Notes: generated by a model not told the origin, from the letters alone. DNA of 64,000 nucleotides from Pseudonocardia sediminis (GCF_004217185.1 NZ_SHKL01000001.1:1301001-1365000); one strand, 5' to 3'. Positions 26,963-35,873 are shown, counted from the first letter of the stretch. Program-made: numbers and translations.

Positions 26963-27019
26963 GGTGCGCGCCGACGTCGCCGGTGCGCGCCGACGGGCGC
27001 GGTGCGCGCCGGACCGGAC
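26963..27019. repeat. three tandem 19-bp repeats in a non-coding gap
   Basis: Units start at 26963, 26982 and 27001, each opening GGTGCGCGCC; the first two share 14 bases and the third diverges after 10. They lie in the 282-base gap between the DUF3558 operon and the aminotransferase. The rest of this gap shows no gene or recognisable signal. Confidence 0.55.
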
Positions 27020-27051
27020 CGGCGCTGACCGGCCGGGTCCGGCGGGGTCGG

Positions 27052-28215
27052 TCAGGCCTGGCCGGAGGTGCGGGAGGCCAGGAGGCGGAAGGCGGGGGTG
27101 GGGAGCTCGGGGGCCAGATCGACCGCGCAGGTGCGGTCGAGGATCCGGAGCGTCTCGGGGCATGCGTCCGGACCGTGGTCGACGTCACGTGCGGCCCAGC
27201 CGTACGGGTCCATGCCCGGGTGCGCGGGGTTACGGGCGTGCAGCGAGCGCCAGTTCGTGTAGACGTGACGGCCGGTGTCGGCGAGGCGGTGCACCCCGCG
27301 GGCGGCGCCGAACGACACCGCGTCGGGGGTGTCGGCGAACGCGACGGCCAGGCCGGTCGCGGCCTCGGGGTCGTGGTGCGGGACAAGGTGCGAGCGTCCG
27401 GCCGCGAGCGTGCCGCGCAGCGCGTCGACCATGATCTCGCGGTGCCGGCGGCGGCGGGCGAGCTGGGCGTCGAGGCCCTTGAGCTGCGGACGGAGCACGG
27501 CGGCGGAGAGCTCGGGCATCCGCAGGTTGACCCCGACGATCAGTCCGGCGTCGTCACCGGTGAAGCCCGGACGCTCGTAGCTGCCCACGTCGTGGTACAT
27601 CGAGGCCCGCTCGGCGAGCGTACGGTCGTTGGTCAGGACCGCGCCGCCCTCACCGCTCCGGATGTTCTTGTGCTGGTTGAAGCTGAAACACCCGGCGTGC
27701 CCGATCGAGCCCACCCGGCGGCCCCTGTACGTCACGCCGACGGCCTGGCAGGCGTCCTCGATCACGGTCAGCCCGTGCTCGCCGGCGACCTCCATGATCG
27801 CGTCCATGTCGCACACCAGGTTCAGCATGTGGACCGGGATGACCGCGCGGCTGTGCTCGGTGATCTTCCGCTTGAGGTCGATCGGGTCCAGGGTCAGCGT
27901 CTCGTCGACCTCGACCAGCACCGGCACGGCGCCGACGGCCAGTGGCGCGGCGGCCGTCGAGACCCAGGTGTAGGCGGGGACGAGGACCTCGTCGCCCGGC
28001 CCGATACCGGCTCCGACGAGGGCGGCGATCAGGGCGCTGGTGCCGCTGTTGACGGCGAGGGCGTGCTCGACGCCGATCACGCTGCGCAGTTCGTTCTCGA
28101 AGCTCGCGACCTCGGAGCGTCCCCCACCGGTGTACCGGCCCAGCTCACCGCGCCCGAGAACACGGACGGTCGCGGCCATGCCCCGCGCGGTCGTGGTCAT
28201 CGCCGCGAGACCCAT
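27052..28215 (-). CDS. DegT/DnrJ/EryC1/StrS-family aminotransferase
   Basis: A 387-residue PLP enzyme of the sugar-aminotransferase family. Features are AVNSGTSALIAAL near residue 54, VLVPAYTW near 78, the PLP-ring Asp154 (VIEDACQAVG) and the catalytic Lys183 (FSFNQHKNIRSGEGG). These enzymes usually aminate a keto-sugar or keto-cyclitol. The gene is divergent, 151 bases apart, from a GMC oxidoreductase that could make the ketone or aldehyde substrate. No glycosyltransferase or nucleotide-sugar enzyme is adjacent. ATG 28215 opens MGLAAMTTTARGM; one of the internal starts is also possible. Confidence 0.85.
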   Translation of the reverse strand: MGLAAMTTTARGMAATVRVLGRGELGRYTGGGRSEVASFENELRSVIGVEHALAVNSGTSALIAALVGAGIGPGDEVLVPAYTWVSTAAAPLAVGAVPVLVEVDETLTLDPIDLKRKITEHSRAVIPVHMLNLVCDMDAIMEVAGEHGLTVIEDACQAVGVTYRGRRVGSIGHAGCFSFNQHKNIRSGEGGAVLTNDRTLAERASMYHDVGSYERPGFTGDDAGLIVGVNLRMPELSAAVLRPQLKGLDAQLARRRRHREIMVDALRGTLAAGRSHLVPHHDPEAATGLAVAFADTPDAVSFGAARGVHRLADTGRHVYTNWRSLHARNPAHPGMDPYGWAARDVDHGPDACPETLRILDRTCAVDLAPELPTPAFRLLASRTSGQA

Positions 28216-28366
28216 ACTCGATCATCCTCCCGAGCCGGCCGGCGAGCCGGAACGAACTGCACATACCGCATGAACCAGACAAAGAAGACGTTAGCTACCG
28301 TTTCCTCAGCGCCCCGAACCGGCCACCCGGTCCGGGTCATCGCGAGGCGGAAGGACCAACCACCCG

Positions 28367-30010
28367 ATGATCATAGACGCGCGACGTGCGTTGCCCGGCA
28401 GCAGCTTCGACGCCGAGGTCTGTGTGATCGGCAGCGGGCCGGCCGGGGCGACCGTGGCCGCCGAGCTGGCCGACCGAGGCCTGCGGGTGATCGTTCTGGA
28501 GGGTGGCGGCACCGGTCGGGACCGCACCGCCGACGACACCTACCGCGGTGTCGCCGGCGAGGGTGCCCACGACCCGGTCGAGGCGGTCCGGCAGAAGCGT
28601 CTCGGCGGGACGAGCGCGGTCTGGGGCGGTCGCTGCGCCCCGCTCGACGACGTCGACTTCTCCGAGCGCGAGTGGATCCCGGACGCTCGGTGGCCGATCG
28701 CGCACGACGAGCTGCGCCGCTACTACGGCCGCGCCCAGCGTCACCTCGACGCCGGTGAGTGCGAGTACTCCGCCGCCGCCTCCGGGTTCCCGGACCCGTC
28801 GCCGGAGGTCACCGAGACCGACGCCCTGCGCTGGGACGACCTGTGGCGCTGGAGCCCGCCGACGACGTTCGCCCCGCGGATGCGCACGCTCGCGCAGACC
28901 GGGCGGATCCGGCTGTTCACCCACGCCACCGTCACCCGCCTGGACCGCGACCCGGTCGGCGGTGCCGCCACCGAGGCCGTCGTCGTCCCACGCCGTGGCC
29001 AGGAGGTCCGGGTCCGGGCGCGCGAGTTCGTGCTGGCGGCCGGCGGTCTGGAGTCGACCCGGATCCTGCTCGCCTCCGACGGCTACGGCGGCAGCGGGCT
29101 CGGTGCCGGCATCGGCAACGCCCACGACCAGGTCGGGCGCCACTACATGACCCACCCCGTCGGCGAGGTCGGCCGGCTGCGGCTGACCCCCGCCGGGCAG
29201 GCGCTCGGGCTCGGCTACGCCGTCACCCCGGAGGGCGTCTACGCCCGCCGGATGCTCTCGCTGGCCCCGTCGGTGCAGGCCGAGCAGGGGCTGGGCAACC
29301 TCAAGGCGGCGGTCTGGTTCGCCGACCCGAAGGACCCGTCGCACCGTGACGCGCTGCTCTCGACGTTCGCGCTCACCTACTGGGGCATGGGGCGGGTCCG
29401 CGCCGGCTTCAAGGCGGCCGGCACGCACGCCCAGTATACGTCCACGACGGGGATCTCCCGGCACCTGCGCAACGTCGTCGGCGACCCCCGCCGGGTCGCC
29501 CGCTTCGCACGCGGCTGGGCCCGGCCCCGGCTGACCGGCGAGCGCCACCTGCCGTCGTTCATGCCGCTGGACTCGAGCCACTGCCGGCTGCGTTTCGACG
29601 CCGAGCAGACCCCGTCCGCGACCAACCGGGTCACCCTGGACCGGGAACGCGACGCCCTCGGACAGTGCCGCCTGCGGATCGACTACTCGGTCTCGGCGAG
29701 CGACCGGCAGAGCATCGCGACGTCGCTGACGCTGATCGGCAAGGAGCTCGAGCGGACGGGCCTGGCCACCGTCGACCTCTCCGACGTGGAGCGCGTCGGG
29801 GATCTTCCGATGACCGACGGGACCCACCAGATGGGCCTGCTGCGGATGGCGGACTCGCCGCGTGAGGGCGTCGTCGACGCCCGGTGCCGGGTGCACGGCA
29901 CCCCGAACGTCCACGTCGCGAGCAGCGCGGTGTTCCCGTCGTCCGGCGCGGTCGGGCCGACGCTGGCCCTGGTCGCGATGGCCTGCCGCACCGCCGACGG
30001 GATCAGCTGA
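28367..30010 (+). CDS. GMC-family FAD-dependent oxidoreductase
   Basis: A 547-residue flavoprotein. It has the FAD-binding motif VCVIGSGPAGATVAAEL at about 18-34, KRLGGTSAVWGGRC near 80, AGGLESTRILLAS near 224 and the C-terminal GMC region (HQMGLLRM, then VHVASSAVFPSSG). Members oxidise alcohols of sugars, cyclitols or sterols. The catalytic-pair His is present in THQMG. The second residue, normally Asn or His in a NPT-like motif, reads Gly (VGPTLAL), which may alter chemistry. It is divergent from a DegT aminotransferase. ATG 28367 has a weak AAGGA site. Confidence 0.85.
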   Translation: MIIDARRALPGSSFDAEVCVIGSGPAGATVAAELADRGLRVIVLEGGGTGRDRTADDTYRGVAGEGAHDPVEAVRQKRLGGTSAVWGGRCAPLDDVDFSEREWIPDARWPIAHDELRRYYGRAQRHLDAGECEYSAAASGFPDPSPEVTETDALRWDDLWRWSPPTTFAPRMRTLAQTGRIRLFTHATVTRLDRDPVGGAATEAVVVPRRGQEVRVRAREFVLAAGGLESTRILLASDGYGGSGLGAGIGNAHDQVGRHYMTHPVGEVGRLRLTPAGQALGLGYAVTPEGVYARRMLSLAPSVQAEQGLGNLKAAVWFADPKDPSHRDALLSTFALTYWGMGRVRAGFKAAGTHAQYTSTTGISRHLRNVVGDPRRVARFARGWARPRLTGERHLPSFMPLDSSHCRLRFDAEQTPSATNRVTLDRERDALGQCRLRIDYSVSASDRQSIATSLTLIGKELERTGLATVDLSDVERVGDLPMTDGTHQMGLLRMADSPREGVVDARCRVHGTPNVHVASSAVFPSSGAVGPTLALVAMACRTADGIS

Positions 30011-30025
30011 GCGTCGCCCCGGCCC

Positions 30026-31021
30026 TCAGCGGGCCACCACGGCCCGGGCGATCCGGGGGACCACCTCCTCCGCCGCCCACTGCAGGCTGATCGGTGACGG
30101 GAACGCGATCGCCTGCGCGGCGGTGGGATCGAGGTCGACCGACCGTCCCTCGCGCACGGCGGGGAGGGCGGTGTAGCCCTCGACGCCCTTGATCAACGCG
30201 ATCGACGACGCCGGCCCGGTGACGAGCACGACGTCGGCGTCCGCGGAGCCGATCCGCTCGTAGGACAGCAGCGTGCGGCCCGGGATCGTCGAGTCGGGCA
30301 GACCGTTCAGCGCGGGGTTCAGGGTCAGCCCGAGCCCGGTCAGGAACCGTGCCGAGACGTCCGTCGTCGAGTTCACCGCATAGACCGCCTCGGCCTGCGG
30401 GGCGACCAGGAACGTGACCGACTTCCCCCGGATCTGCGGGTTGTCGGTGCCGGCCCGGGCGATCCGCGCCTCGGTGTCGGCGATCAGCCGATCGCCCTCG
30501 GTCTGCTTGCCCAGCGCCGTCGCGACCGAGCGGGTGGTGTCCTGCCACGAGTCGGAGTTGGGGGCGTCGCGGAAGTGCACGACCGGGGCGATCTGCGACA
30601 ACGCCGCGTGGCTGCGTGTCAAGTTGTAGTCCTTGGCCGCGACGATCAGGTCCGGCCGGGCCGCGGCGACCTGCTCGATCGGATCGCCGCCGTCGGTGCC
30701 GAACAGCGTCGGCGCCGCGCCGTTCAGGCGCGGCTGCGCCCAGGGCTGGACGCCGGTGGGTGCGCCGATCCGCACCCGTTGCATCGCCACCGGGACGACG
30801 CCGAGGGCCAGTGCGATGTCGGCGCTGGTCCAGTCCATCGCCACCACGCGCTGCGGCGCCCGCGGCACGACGGCCGCACCCAGCTTGCCCGGCACCGTCA
30901 CCGGGAAGGCGCCACCGCCCGAGGCCTCCGGGGCGGGTGCCTCCTGGCCGGACCCGCATGCGGTGACGGCGACGAGCAGGACGACGAACAGGCCGGTCAC
31001 GGCCCGCAGACGGAACGGCAC
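30026..31021 (-). CDS. iron-siderophore ABC transporter substrate-binding lipoprotein
   Basis: A 331-residue FepB/FhuD-type binding protein. Signal LFVVLLVAVTAC gives a lipobox-like VTAC. The mature part has PQRVVAMDWTSADIALALGVVPVA, AARPDLIVAAKDYN and the long central helix typical of this class, and ends with WAAEEVVPRIARAVV. It captures a ferric siderophore outside the membrane. No permease or ATPase gene is adjacent, so these must lie elsewhere. GTG 31021 has AAGGGGG upstream, and an IdeR/DtxR-type iron box lies 41 bases before the start. Confidence 0.86.
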   Translation of the reverse strand: MPFRLRAVTGLFVVLLVAVTACGSGQEAPAPEASGGGAFPVTVPGKLGAAVVPRAPQRVVAMDWTSADIALALGVVPVAMQRVRIGAPTGVQPWAQPRLNGAAPTLFGTDGGDPIEQVAAARPDLIVAAKDYNLTRSHAALSQIAPVVHFRDAPNSDSWQDTTRSVATALGKQTEGDRLIADTEARIARAGTDNPQIRGKSVTFLVAPQAEAVYAVNSTTDVSARFLTGLGLTLNPALNGLPDSTIPGRTLLSYERIGSADADVVLVTGPASSIALIKGVEGYTALPAVREGRSVDLDPTAAQAIAFPSPISLQWAAEEVVPRIARAVVAR

Positions 31022-31061
31022 GGGTGCCCCCTTCGGCTCGGTCGAGCCGGTTCCCCCCGAC

Positions 31062-31080
31062 TCAGCTTAGGCTGACCTTA
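31062..31080 (-). promoter_or_regulatory. IdeR/DtxR-type iron box
   Basis: TCAGCTTAGGCTGACCTTA matches 15 of 19 positions of the consensus TTAGGTTAGGCTAACCTAA. It lies just upstream of the siderophore-binding lipoprotein, where Fe(II)-loaded repressor would block transcription. Confidence 0.72.
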
Positions 31081-31099
31081 GAGGGAGGGGCGCGATTCG

Positions 31100-31348
31100 T
31101 CAGGCCCCGACGTTGTCCGGGGTCCTGCGGCCGACGGCGCGGCCGACGAGGAAACCGATCAGGAGCCCGACCAGCGCGCCGACGACGAAGATCCCGGCCA
31201 GGACGCCGAAGATCGCCTTGCCGACCTTCTGCAGGAAGTTGGCCGCCTCGGCGTGCTGCGTCGCGTCGGCGAGCACCGCGTGCGAGGTGTGTGCGTCGGC
31301 GTACTGGGCGAGAACCGGGCCGTGTTCGGCGACGAGGGTCATCAACAT
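31100..31348 (-). CDS. small single-pass membrane protein, unknown
   Basis: An 82-residue protein: a polar N-terminal half (about 1-38, His/Ala-rich, YADAHTSHAVLADATQHAE), one strong Gly-rich membrane helix at about 45-70 (AIFGVLAGIFVVGALVGLLI), then a short basic tail (GRAVGRRTPDN). Start ATG 31348 is supported by GAGGG 8 bases upstream. Its stop is 20 bases from the iron box, so it ends just upstream of the siderophore-protein promoter. The GxxxG-like helix could oligomerise. I do not recognise a family. Confidence 0.6.
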   Translation of the reverse strand: MLMTLVAEHGPVLAQYADAHTSHAVLADATQHAEAANFLQKVGKAIFGVLAGIFVVGALVGLLIGFLVGRAVGRRTPDNVGA

Positions 31349-31467
31349 GACCGCCACCCTCGCACAGCCCTCGGGGGCCTGCCGGTCGGCATTCGTGCAG
31401 GTCAGAGGTGCAACCCGGACGGGTGGTGCAGTCCGGGACGATCCGGACGACGATCGGCCGCGAGGTG

Positions 31468-32601
31468 TCAGCCGCGCAGCAGCGTGACCGGGATGCCGGC
31501 CTCGGTCGCCCGGTCCAGCGCCGCCCACAGCTCGCCGACCGGCAACGGCCGCGCACGGGTCCGGGTGATCACCGCGGTGGCCGGCGTCGGGACGAACGGG
31601 TAGGCGCCCGACAGCGCGCTGATCGTCGCCTGCACCCGTGCGGCCTCGTCGGCGAGGAGCTCGATGTCGCGGGAGGGGAGCACGAGCAGGAACTCCTCGC
31701 GCCCGACGCGCACCGCGCGGTCGGCCGGGCCGGTGCGATGACGCAGGATCCGCGCGATCGACTGCATGACCGCCAGCTCGGCGCGGAACCCGAAGCGGTG
31801 ACGGGTGGCGGCCAGCTCGTGCACGCGCAGCAGCACCAGCCCGACCGGCAGGGTCCCGGTGGCCGACCGGTCGGTCCAACGCTCCAGGAACGCCCGCGTC
31901 GGCAGACCGCTGCGCGGGTCCCGCTCGGCGCCGGGAGCGACTTCGTCGAGCTTGTTCGCGGTGTGGTCGGCGCGGCGGCGCTCTTCGGAGAGACGGTTGA
32001 GCAGCAGCGTCGTCGCGGCGTCGTGCCGGGTGTCGCTCTCGGTCCCCGGGACGGAGACGACGCGGGCGAGCACCTCGTCGAGCCCGCCGTTCTGGTCGGT
32101 GGTCAGGCGCGGGCCCATCGTGGTGCGCAGGCGCATTAGCTCGCCGTAGGCGTCACCGCGCCGGAACGACCACCAGCCGGAGAACAGTCGCCCGCGCTCC
32201 AGCGAGCGTGCCGCGCCGTCGACCTGCTCGAGGTCCCGGGCGACGAGCGTCGCCCCGGATCGTGGCGTCAGCACGGTGACACTCCACTCCCGCGCCAGCG
32301 GCTCGTTCTCGGAGAGGACGACGTGCGAGACGCCCGGTGGGAGCCGTGGCGGCACGTCGCCGACGAGCCCGACCAGCGTCACGTCGGCCACCTCGGCGAT
32401 CCGGGCGTAGAGATGGGCCTCCCGCTCGAAGTAGGACAACCGCTGGAACAGCGCGACGACGGCCATCGGGGCGTCCCGGGCCGTCGCGAGGGCGAACTCC
32501 TCGATCGCGTGCGAGGCCGCGATGAGCAGTGGTTTGGTCACCGTGCGTAGCGAGGTGCCGGACGGGGCGGACCGACGTGCCGGGTCGGAGTCACGCAGCA
32601 T
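31468..32601 (-). CDS. DICT sensory domain plus degenerate GGDEF protein
   Basis: A 377-residue cytosolic protein. Residues about 20-165 resemble the DICT sensor domain (LLIAASHAIEEFALA, VVALFQRLSYFEREAHLYARIA, GVSHVVLSENEPLAREWSVTVL). Residues about 225-375 form a diguanylate-cyclase-like domain (RDPRSGLPTRAFLERW, LPVGLVLLRVHEL). The active-site loop reads VGREEF instead of GGDEF or GGEEF: the second Gly is Arg. That change probably removes GTP cyclisation, so it may act as a c-di-GMP or GTP sensor. DICT domains are linked to light or stress sensing. It has no visible operon partner. Confidence 0.78.
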   Translation of the reverse strand: MLRDSDPARRSAPSGTSLRTVTKPLLIAASHAIEEFALATARDAPMAVVALFQRLSYFEREAHLYARIAEVADVTLVGLVGDVPPRLPPGVSHVVLSENEPLAREWSVTVLTPRSGATLVARDLEQVDGAARSLERGRLFSGWWSFRRGDAYGELMRLRTTMGPRLTTDQNGGLDEVLARVVSVPGTESDTRHDAATTLLLNRLSEERRRADHTANKLDEVAPGAERDPRSGLPTRAFLERWTDRSATGTLPVGLVLLRVHELAATRHRFGFRAELAVMQSIARILRHRTGPADRAVRVGREEFLLVLPSRDIELLADEAARVQATISALSGAYPFVPTPATAVITRTRARPLPVGELWAALDRATEAGIPVTLLRG

Positions 32602-32718
32602 GTGAGCCTCCCCGGACGCTCGGCGCCCCCGATGATGATCACCTGGGTGGCGGTACTGATCTCCCTGTCGAATACAGAGTGTGCACGATCGGGATTCCGA
32701 ACGCCCACTTACGGGTGA

Positions 32719-34197
32719 TCAGCGGGTCCTCCGGTGCCCGCGCGGGACCGGCCGGGGTCCGGCGACGCCGCAGTGCGGGCCGTCCTCGACCGGAGAGGGC
32801 GCCCGGGGTGTCCGGGGCGCGCGCAGCAGCGTCGCCGAGAGCGCGGCGCCGCCGACGAGCAGGCCCGCCGCGACCGTCATCGCGGTCCGGAACCCGGCGC
32901 CGAACGCGACCGGGTCGGTGTAGTCGTCGCCGGAGATCCCGGCGAGCGCGGGGACCAGCGCGACCGCGAGCAGTCCCGCGGCGCGGGCGACGGCGTTGTT
33001 GACGCCCGAGGCGACGCCGGCGTGCCGGTCGTCCGCGGCGTCGAGCACGGCGGTGGTCAGCGGGGCCACCGCCCCGGACAGGCCGAGACCGAACACGATC
33101 ACCGCAGGCAGCACGTCGAACAGGTAGGACGACCCGGCGCCGATCCGGGTCATCAGCCCGATGCCGGCGGCGGCCACCAGCAGCCCGACCGTCATCGGGA
33201 TCCGTGGCCCGATCCGCGCGCCGAGGGCGCCCATCCGGGCCGAGAGCAGCAGCATCAGGGCCGTCACCGGCAGCAGGGCCGTCCCGGAGGCCAGCGGGCT
33301 GAACCCGGAGACGACCTGCAGCTGCAGCACCAGGAGCACGAACAGCAGCCCGAGGGCGGCGTACATCAGCAGGGTGATCACGTTCGCCGCGGTGAACCGG
33401 GGGTCCGCGAACAGGTCGCCGGGCACCAGCGGGGCGGGTGCCCGGCGCTCGACGAGCGCGAACGCCACCAGCGCGGCGACGCCGGCCAGCCCGGATGCGA
33501 TCACCCCGATGCTCGCGCCGTCGGTCCCGGCCGCGGTCAGCGACCAGGTGAGTGCACCGAGCCCGCAGACGGCGAGGACGGTGCCGGGGACGTCGAGGTG
33601 CTTCTCCGCGGTCTCGTCGCGCGACTCCGGGACGTGGCGCAGCGCGACCACCACGACGACGGCGGCCAGCGGCAGGTTGATCAGGAACACCGCCCGCCAG
33701 TTCCACTCCACGAGCCAGCCGCCGACGAACGGCCCGAGCGCGCCGGCCACCCCGCCGAGCCCGGACCAGGCGCCGATCGCCGCGGCCCGGTCCCGCCCGT
33801 GGAACGACGCCGAGATCAGCGCCAGGCTCCCCGGGGTCAGCAGCGCGCCGCCGATGCCCTGCAGCGCCCGCGCCCCGACCAGCACCTCGATCGACGGCGC
33901 CAGCCCGCAGAGCAGCGACGCGACGGCGAACCACACCGCACCGGTCAGGAACACCCTCCGGCGGCCGAACCGGTCGCCCAGCGAGCCCCCGAGCAGGATC
34001 AGCCCGGCCAGCGTCAGCGTGTAGGCGTTGACCGTCCACTGCAGCCCGGCGAACGAGGCGCCGAAGTCGGTGCCGATCCGGGGTAGCGCGATGTTCACCA
34101 CCGTCGAGTCCAGCAGTGCCATGCCGGACCCGAGCACGCACGCCGTCAGCACCCACCGCCCGGCCGCCGTGCCCAGGCGCAGGTCCGGGCCGCTCAC
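32719..34197 (-). CDS. MFS drug transporter, DHA2 (14-helix) type
   Basis: A 492-residue proton-driven exporter with about 14 membrane helices. Motif C is in LLDSTVVNIALPRIG and LQGIGGALLTPGSLALI, and motif A is in GGSLGDRFGRRRVF. The DHA2 group exports multiple cationic or hydrophobic drugs. The C-terminus is a Pro/Arg-rich cytosolic tail. GTG 34197 was selected because the membrane protein starts right after it; ATGs upstream are out of frame. No strong Shine-Dalgarno is present, and no adjacent regulator gene indicates the inducer. Confidence 0.87.
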   Translation of the reverse strand: MSGPDLRLGTAAGRWVLTACVLGSGMALLDSTVVNIALPRIGTDFGASFAGLQWTVNAYTLTLAGLILLGGSLGDRFGRRRVFLTGAVWFAVASLLCGLAPSIEVLVGARALQGIGGALLTPGSLALISASFHGRDRAAAIGAWSGLGGVAGALGPFVGGWLVEWNWRAVFLINLPLAAVVVVVALRHVPESRDETAEKHLDVPGTVLAVCGLGALTWSLTAAGTDGASIGVIASGLAGVAALVAFALVERRAPAPLVPGDLFADPRFTAANVITLLMYAALGLLFVLLVLQLQVVSGFSPLASGTALLPVTALMLLLSARMGALGARIGPRIPMTVGLLVAAAGIGLMTRIGAGSSYLFDVLPAVIVFGLGLSGAVAPLTTAVLDAADDRHAGVASGVNNAVARAAGLLAVALVPALAGISGDDYTDPVAFGAGFRTAMTVAAGLLVGGAALSATLLRAPRTPRAPSPVEDGPHCGVAGPRPVPRGHRRTR

Positions 34198-34353
34198 GGG
34201 GCCGCCACGGGGGAGTTCGCATCGCGCATGGGCAGAGTCTCCACCCAGCCGGGCCGGGAGGCTCGCGTGCTCACCGCGGCTGGAACGGCCCTGGACGGAA
34301 AAGAACCCCGACCGGTCGGCCGGAGCCGGACCCTGATCGGGGTGAGGATGATG

Positions 34354-34441
34354 TGGTGTCCGAGGGGGGACTTGAACCCCCACGCCCGTTAAAGGGCACT
34401 AGCACCTCAAGCTAGCGCGTCTGCCATTCCGCCACTCGGAC
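34354..34441 (-). tRNA. tRNA-Leu (anticodon GAG)
   Basis: Minus-strand tRNA. The 7-bp acceptor stem is GTCCGAG with CTCGGAC. The anticodon stem CTAGC/GCTAG encloses the loop TTGAGGT, giving anticodon GAG. A long variable arm of class II type follows, and the T-loop is GTTCAAGTC. The CCA end is encoded (34354-34356). It reads CUC/CUU leucine codons. It sits alone between an MFS gene and a peptidase gene; no integrase or direct repeat marks it as an integration site. Confidence 0.95.
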
Positions 34442-34544
34442 TCGCTCACGGCGCATCGTGCCGCCGTGGATCACAGCGTACCGGAGGCCCTCCGGAGGGT
34501 TGACAACCGGTGGCACCCCACGGGCCGGTGGTAGGAAGACGGGC

Positions 34545-35873
34545 ATGACGGCCACGCACGACGACCCCAGCACCGCCGAGGCCGAGGTCGTCGACCTCTG
34601 CTCCGAACTGATCCGGATCGACACCACCAACACCGCCGATCCGGAGACCCTCGCCGGCGAGGCCGAGGCCGCCGACTACGTCGCGGGCAAGCTGCGCGAG
34701 GTCGGCTACGAGGTCGAGGTCCTGGAGTCCGGCGCGCCGAAGCGGATGAACGTGATCACCCGGCTGGAGGGCGCCGACCGCTCGCGCGGGGCGCTGCTGC
34801 TGCACGGGCACCTCGACGTCGTCCCGGCCGACCCGTCGGAGTGGTCGGTGCACCCGTTCTCCGGTGCGGTGCAGGACGGCTACGTGTGGGGCCGCGGCGC
34901 GATCGACATGAAGGACATGGACGCGATGATGCTGGCGGTCGCCCGCCGCTTCAAGCGCGAGGGCGTGGTCCCCCCGCGCGACATCGTGTTCGCCTTCGTC
35001 GCCGACGAGGAGGCCGGCGGGAAGTTCGGCGCACAGTGGCTCGTCGAGAACCGGCCCGACCTGTTCGAGGGGTGCACCGAGGCGGTCGGCGAGGTCGGCG
35101 GGTTCTCCCTGACCTACGGCGAGGACCAGCGGGTCTACCTGATCGAATCGGCGGAGAAGGGCATGGCCTGGATGCGGCTGCGGGCGCGCGGCAAGCCCGG
35201 GCACGGCTCGTTCCTGCACGACGAGAACGCCGTCACCCGCGTCGCCGAGGCCGTCGCGCGTCTGGGCAACCACACGTTCCCGCTGGTCGTGACGGACACC
35301 GTCGGCGCGTTCGTCGAGCGGATGCGGGAGCTGACCGGGCAGGACTTCCCGTCCGACGACCTGGAGGGTGCGCTGGCCAAGCTCGGCCCGATCGCCCGGA
35401 TGGTCGGCGCCACCGTCCGCGACACCGCCAACCCGACGATGCTCTCCGCCGGCTACAAGGCCAACGTCATCCCGTCGACGGCGGAGGCGGTGATCGACTG
35501 CCGGGTGCTGCCCGGGCGCCGCGAGGAGTTCCTGCGCGAGGTCGACGAGCTGCTCGGCCCGGACGTCACGCGGGAGTGGGTGATGGACCTGCCCGCGGTC
35601 GAGACGCCGTTCGAGGGCGCGCTGACCGAGGCGATGCAGGCCGCGCTGCGCGTCGAGGACCCGACCGCCGAGATCGTCCCGTACATGCTCTCCGGTGGTA
35701 CCGACGCGAAGTCCTTCGCGAGCCTGGGGATGAACTGCTACGGCTTCGCGCCGCTGCGCCTGCCCCCGGACCTGGACTTCTCGAGCCTGTTCCACGGCAT
35801 CGACGAGCGCGTCCCGGTCAGCTCCCTGACCTTCGGCACCAGGGTCCTGGACCGCTTCCTGCGCACCTCCTGA
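34545..35873 (+). CDS. M20-family metallopeptidase (dipeptidase/deacylase)
   Basis: A 442-residue zinc-dependent amidohydrolase. Metal-site motifs are His89 and Asp91 in LLLHGHLDVVP, GRGAIDMKDMDA near 119-130 with the bridging Asp, and the catalytic Glu pair in VADEEAGG near 152. A lid domain with GKPGHGSF follows, then the distal His in the LFHGIDERVPV segment. The family hydrolyses dipeptides or N-acyl amino acids; the group often annotated M20/M25/M40 in actinomycetes fits best. ATG 34545 follows AGGAAGA. Translation ends 60 bases before an SDR on the same strand. Confidence 0.88.
   Translation: MTATHDDPSTAEAEVVDLCSELIRIDTTNTADPETLAGEAEAADYVAGKLREVGYEVEVLESGAPKRMNVITRLEGADRSRGALLLHGHLDVVPADPSEWSVHPFSGAVQDGYVWGRGAIDMKDMDAMMLAVARRFKREGVVPPRDIVFAFVADEEAGGKFGAQWLVENRPDLFEGCTEAVGEVGGFSLTYGEDQRVYLIESAEKGMAWMRLRARGKPGHGSFLHDENAVTRVAEAVARLGNHTFPLVVTDTVGAFVERMRELTGQDFPSDDLEGALAKLGPIARMVGATVRDTANPTMLSAGYKANVIPSTAEAVIDCRVLPGRREEFLREVDELLGPDVTREWVMDLPAVETPFEGALTEAMQAALRVEDPTAEIVPYMLSGGTDAKSFASLGMNCYGFAPLRLPPDLDFSSLFHGIDERVPVSSLTFGTRVLDRFLRTS

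Noticed and set aside
34354..34441. tRNA-Leu as integration site of a mobile element
   Set aside because: No integrase, no direct repeat of the tRNA 3' end and no compositional break within the surrounding 20 kb.
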